Positions 62,559 to 64,000 of a stretch of 64,000 bases of DNA are shown here, one piece after another. Position 1 is the first letter of the stretch, and every line of letters begins with the position of its first letter. The position numbers and the translations under genes were made by a program. The notes beneath the pieces are model-generated. The model saw nothing but the letters and a program-made list of their open reading frames with translations. It was not told where the DNA came from and made no database searches. The stretch is taken from assembly GCA_964249755.1 (NCBI GenBank), contig CAXUDB010000001.1, positions 868,001-932,000 on the forward strand, written 5' to 3'. The stretch comes from Ilyomonas sp964249755. Lineage in GTDB: Bacteria; Bacteroidota; Bacteroidia; Chitinophagales; Chitinophagaceae.

Positions 62559-62795
62559 ATGCCAGGAAAAAAAGAAGAGGAAGTGAGTACTAACCAGCCT
62601 GCCGCTAATAAAGCTTCCGACAAGAACAGCGAAAAGAATGCACTACCGAACGAAGATGTCGATCCGAAATACGCACCGGAAGTGGAAAATGCGTATAACA
62701 AAAACGTAGGATCCAACAAAGATGGGAATAATAGGAGAGGCAATCATGATAGCAATGAGAGACAAGTGGGGAGTTATGTAAATTTTAATAATTAG
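62559..62795 (+). CDS. Small hydrophilic protein of unknown function
   Basis: 78 residues, no signal or helix of note: KKEEEVSTNQPAANKASDKN, SEKNALPNEDVDPKYAPEVE and a Gly/Asn/Arg tail. It is very rich in Asn, Glu, Lys and Ser, as in intrinsically unfolded or desiccation/osmotic-stress proteins, but no family is recognised. A strong terminator follows 4 bp after the stop. Confidence 0.65.
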   Translation: MPGKKEEEVSTNQPAANKASDKNSEKNALPNEDVDPKYAPEVENAYNKNVGSNKDGNNRRGNHDSNERQVGSYVNFNN

Positions 62796-62799
62796 GAAG

Positions 62800-62833
62800 G
62801 GCTGGTGAATATATTATTCACCAGCCTTTTTTT
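62800..62833 (+). terminator. Intrinsic terminator after the 62559 gene
   Basis: Perfect 12-bp stem GGCTGGTGAATA (62800-62811) / TATTCACCAGCC (62815-62826), 3-nt loop, then TTTTTTTGC. Confidence 0.95.
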
Positions 62834-62893
62834 GCTATTAATGAACCTCAGTTTTACTAATCCTTTTAGGAAAAGGAAAGTATCTTTATCCCT

Positions 62894-64000
62894 ATGGCAG
62901 CTATCCCAAAACGCGAGATACAATTACAAAAATTCAAAGAGATATACAGCAAGCTCAACGAGCAACAAAGAAGAGCTGTTGATACAATAGAAGGTCCGGT
63001 GATGGTAATTGCCGGTCCGGGTACGGGCAAGACGCAAATCCTCGGCGCGCGCATTGGAAAGATATTGTTGGAAACAGATACACAGCCGGAAAACATTCTT
63101 TGTTTAACGTATACCGATGCCGGCACCATTGCCATGCGCAAACGGGTGCAATCCTTTATCGGCGCCGATGCGCACAAGGTTCACATTTATACATTTCATG
63201 CCTTTTGCAACGATGTGATACAGGAAAACTTATCTCTCTTTGATAAGACCTCGCTCGACCCGATTACCGATTTGCAACGCGTGGAATTGTACAAGCAATT
63301 GATAGATGGCTTTGGTAAAAATCATCCACTGAAACGCTATCGCGGCGATGTGTATTTCGAGATACACAACCTGCAATCCTTGTTCTCAGCCATGAAACGT
63401 GAAGGCTGGAGCCCGGCATTCATTAATGAGCGTATTGATGCATATTTGAATGACCTGCCGAACCGAGAAGAATACATTTATAAGAGAAAATACAAAGACT
63501 ATAAAGCAGGTGATCTGAAAGAAGATAGAATAGCTGACGAAGCATTGAAAATGGACAAGCTTCGTGCCGCCGTAAATGAGTTTGATACCTTTCAAACACT
63601 TATGCACGAGCAGAAACTGTACGACTTTGACGACATGATTAACTGGGTCATTAAAGCATTTGATGAGAACAAAGAACTGCTGAATCGTTACCAGGAACAG
63701 TACCTGTATACACTCGTAGATGAATACCAGGACACGAGCGGTACGCAGAATAAAATTGTGGAGTTGCTCATCAATTATTGGGATAACCCCAACGTGTTTG
63801 TGGTAGGTGATGATGACCAAAGTATCTATCGCTTTCAGGGTGCGAATGTAGACAACATGATCACCTTCATGGACAGCTACAAAGAGCTGTTGAAGGTAGT
63901 GCTAACGGATAACTATCGCAGCACGCAGCCCATACTTGATGTAAGCAAAACGCTCATCAGCCGCAACGAAGAACGGCTGATAAAAAAGGTAGAAGGATTG
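62894..64000 (+). CDS. UvrD/PcrA-type ATP-dependent DNA helicase (3' truncated)
   Basis: Open from ATG 62894 through the window end (369 codons visible). Motifs of superfamily 1A helicases are present: LNEQQRRAVDTIEGPVMVIA, Walker A GPGTGKT (about 41-47), LCLTYTDAGTIAMRKRV, IYTFHAF, VDEYQDTS (Walker B), GDDDQSIYRFQGA and NYRSTQPIL. These proteins unwind DNA in repair and replication restart. TATCTTTA (62881) before the start resembles the -7 box. It follows a terminator, so it heads a new transcript. Confidence 0.95.
   Translation, partial: MAAIPKREIQLQKFKEIYSKLNEQQRRAVDTIEGPVMVIAGPGTGKTQILGARIGKILLETDTQPENILCLTYTDAGTIAMRKRVQSFIGADAHKVHIYTFHAFCNDVIQENLSLFDKTSLDPITDLQRVELYKQLIDGFGKNHPLKRYRGDVYFEIHNLQSLFSAMKREGWSPAFINERIDAYLNDLPNREEYIYKRKYKDYKAGDLKEDRIADEALKMDKLRAAVNEFDTFQTLMHEQKLYDFDDMINWVIKAFDENKELLNRYQEQYLYTLVDEYQDTSGTQNKIVELLINYWDNPNVFVVGDDDQSIYRFQGANVDNMITFMDSYKELLKVVLTDNYRSTQPILDVSKTLISRNEERLIKKVEGL

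Noticed and set aside
1..64000. Prophage, insertion sequence with transposase, restriction or toxin-antitoxin genes
   Set aside because: No transposase, integrase, capsid, methylase or typical toxin motif was found in any supported reading frame.

Overview
The window reads as chromosome of a Bacteroidota bacterium, most likely a soil or plant-associated Chitinophagaceae. Supporting signs are SusC/SusD pairs, SprE/PorW gliding/type IX secretion lipoprotein, DUF4199 and DUF4295 proteins, an exact TTTG-N19-TAnnTTTG promoter before rpmB, near-absent Shine-Dalgarno sequences, and many lipoproteins. The genus is not determined.

Layout. (1) 1-12466: the 3' part of a polysaccharide utilisation locus for arabinan. 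It holds a truncated SusD, a GH43 endo-arabinanase-like lipoprotein, an FG-GAP/ASPIC surface protein, two GH51 and two further GH43 arabinan-degrading enzymes. (2) 12602-21499: L-arabinose catabolism, araB-araD-GH127-araA-symporter, ending in an AraR-type regulator of the NrtR/Nudix family. (3) 21751-27198: GH35-like and GH3 enzymes plus an SDR. (4) 27570-34079: housekeeping block with tRNA-Pro, a dihydroorotase-like protein, DUF4199, two glycosyltransferases, rpmB-rpmG-DUF4295 and hutF. (5) 34128-41949: two separate ECF sigma systems flanking a large PIG-L deacetylase. (6) 42187-45372: poorly characterised small secreted and membrane proteins. (7) 45504-47165: GT35 phosphorylase-like protein. 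(8) 47612-58977: a second PUL, SusC-SusD-SusE-like-SusF-like-GH53-(GH2+GH53 fusion), for beta-1,4-galactan or type I arabinogalactan. (9) 59427-64000: SprE/PorW, a small hydrophilic protein and a truncated UvrD-type helicase.

The biology fits together. Endo- and exo-arabinanases and galactanases take apart the side chains of pectin (rhamnogalacturonan I). Arabinose is imported by the symporter and converted by AraA, AraB and AraD to D-xylulose 5-phosphate. A TGTA-N5-TACA palindrome lies upstream of both araB and the galactan susC, suggesting that the two are co-regulated.

Most unusual observations. (i) A self-contained ECF regulon at 39469-41949: a sigma factor is followed by a membrane protein that fuses an anti-sigma-like N-terminus to an HtrA/trypsin-like serine protease. 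Two divergent small-lipoprotein genes and the sigma gene share a GGGTTACTTTT-N11/12-GTATWAA promoter, and both lipoprotein genes end in the same 62-bp terminator. (ii) Four intergenic arrays (27337, 36231, 43649, 59023) have unrelated sequences but all sit on a strict 21-bp lattice (or 42-bp, two units). There are also heptamer (7-bp) arrays elsewhere. (iii) A natural GH2-GH53 fusion. (iv) A MITE-like 221-bp element. (v) A dihydroorotase lacking its metal ligands and a GT35 phosphorylase lacking the PLP lysine.
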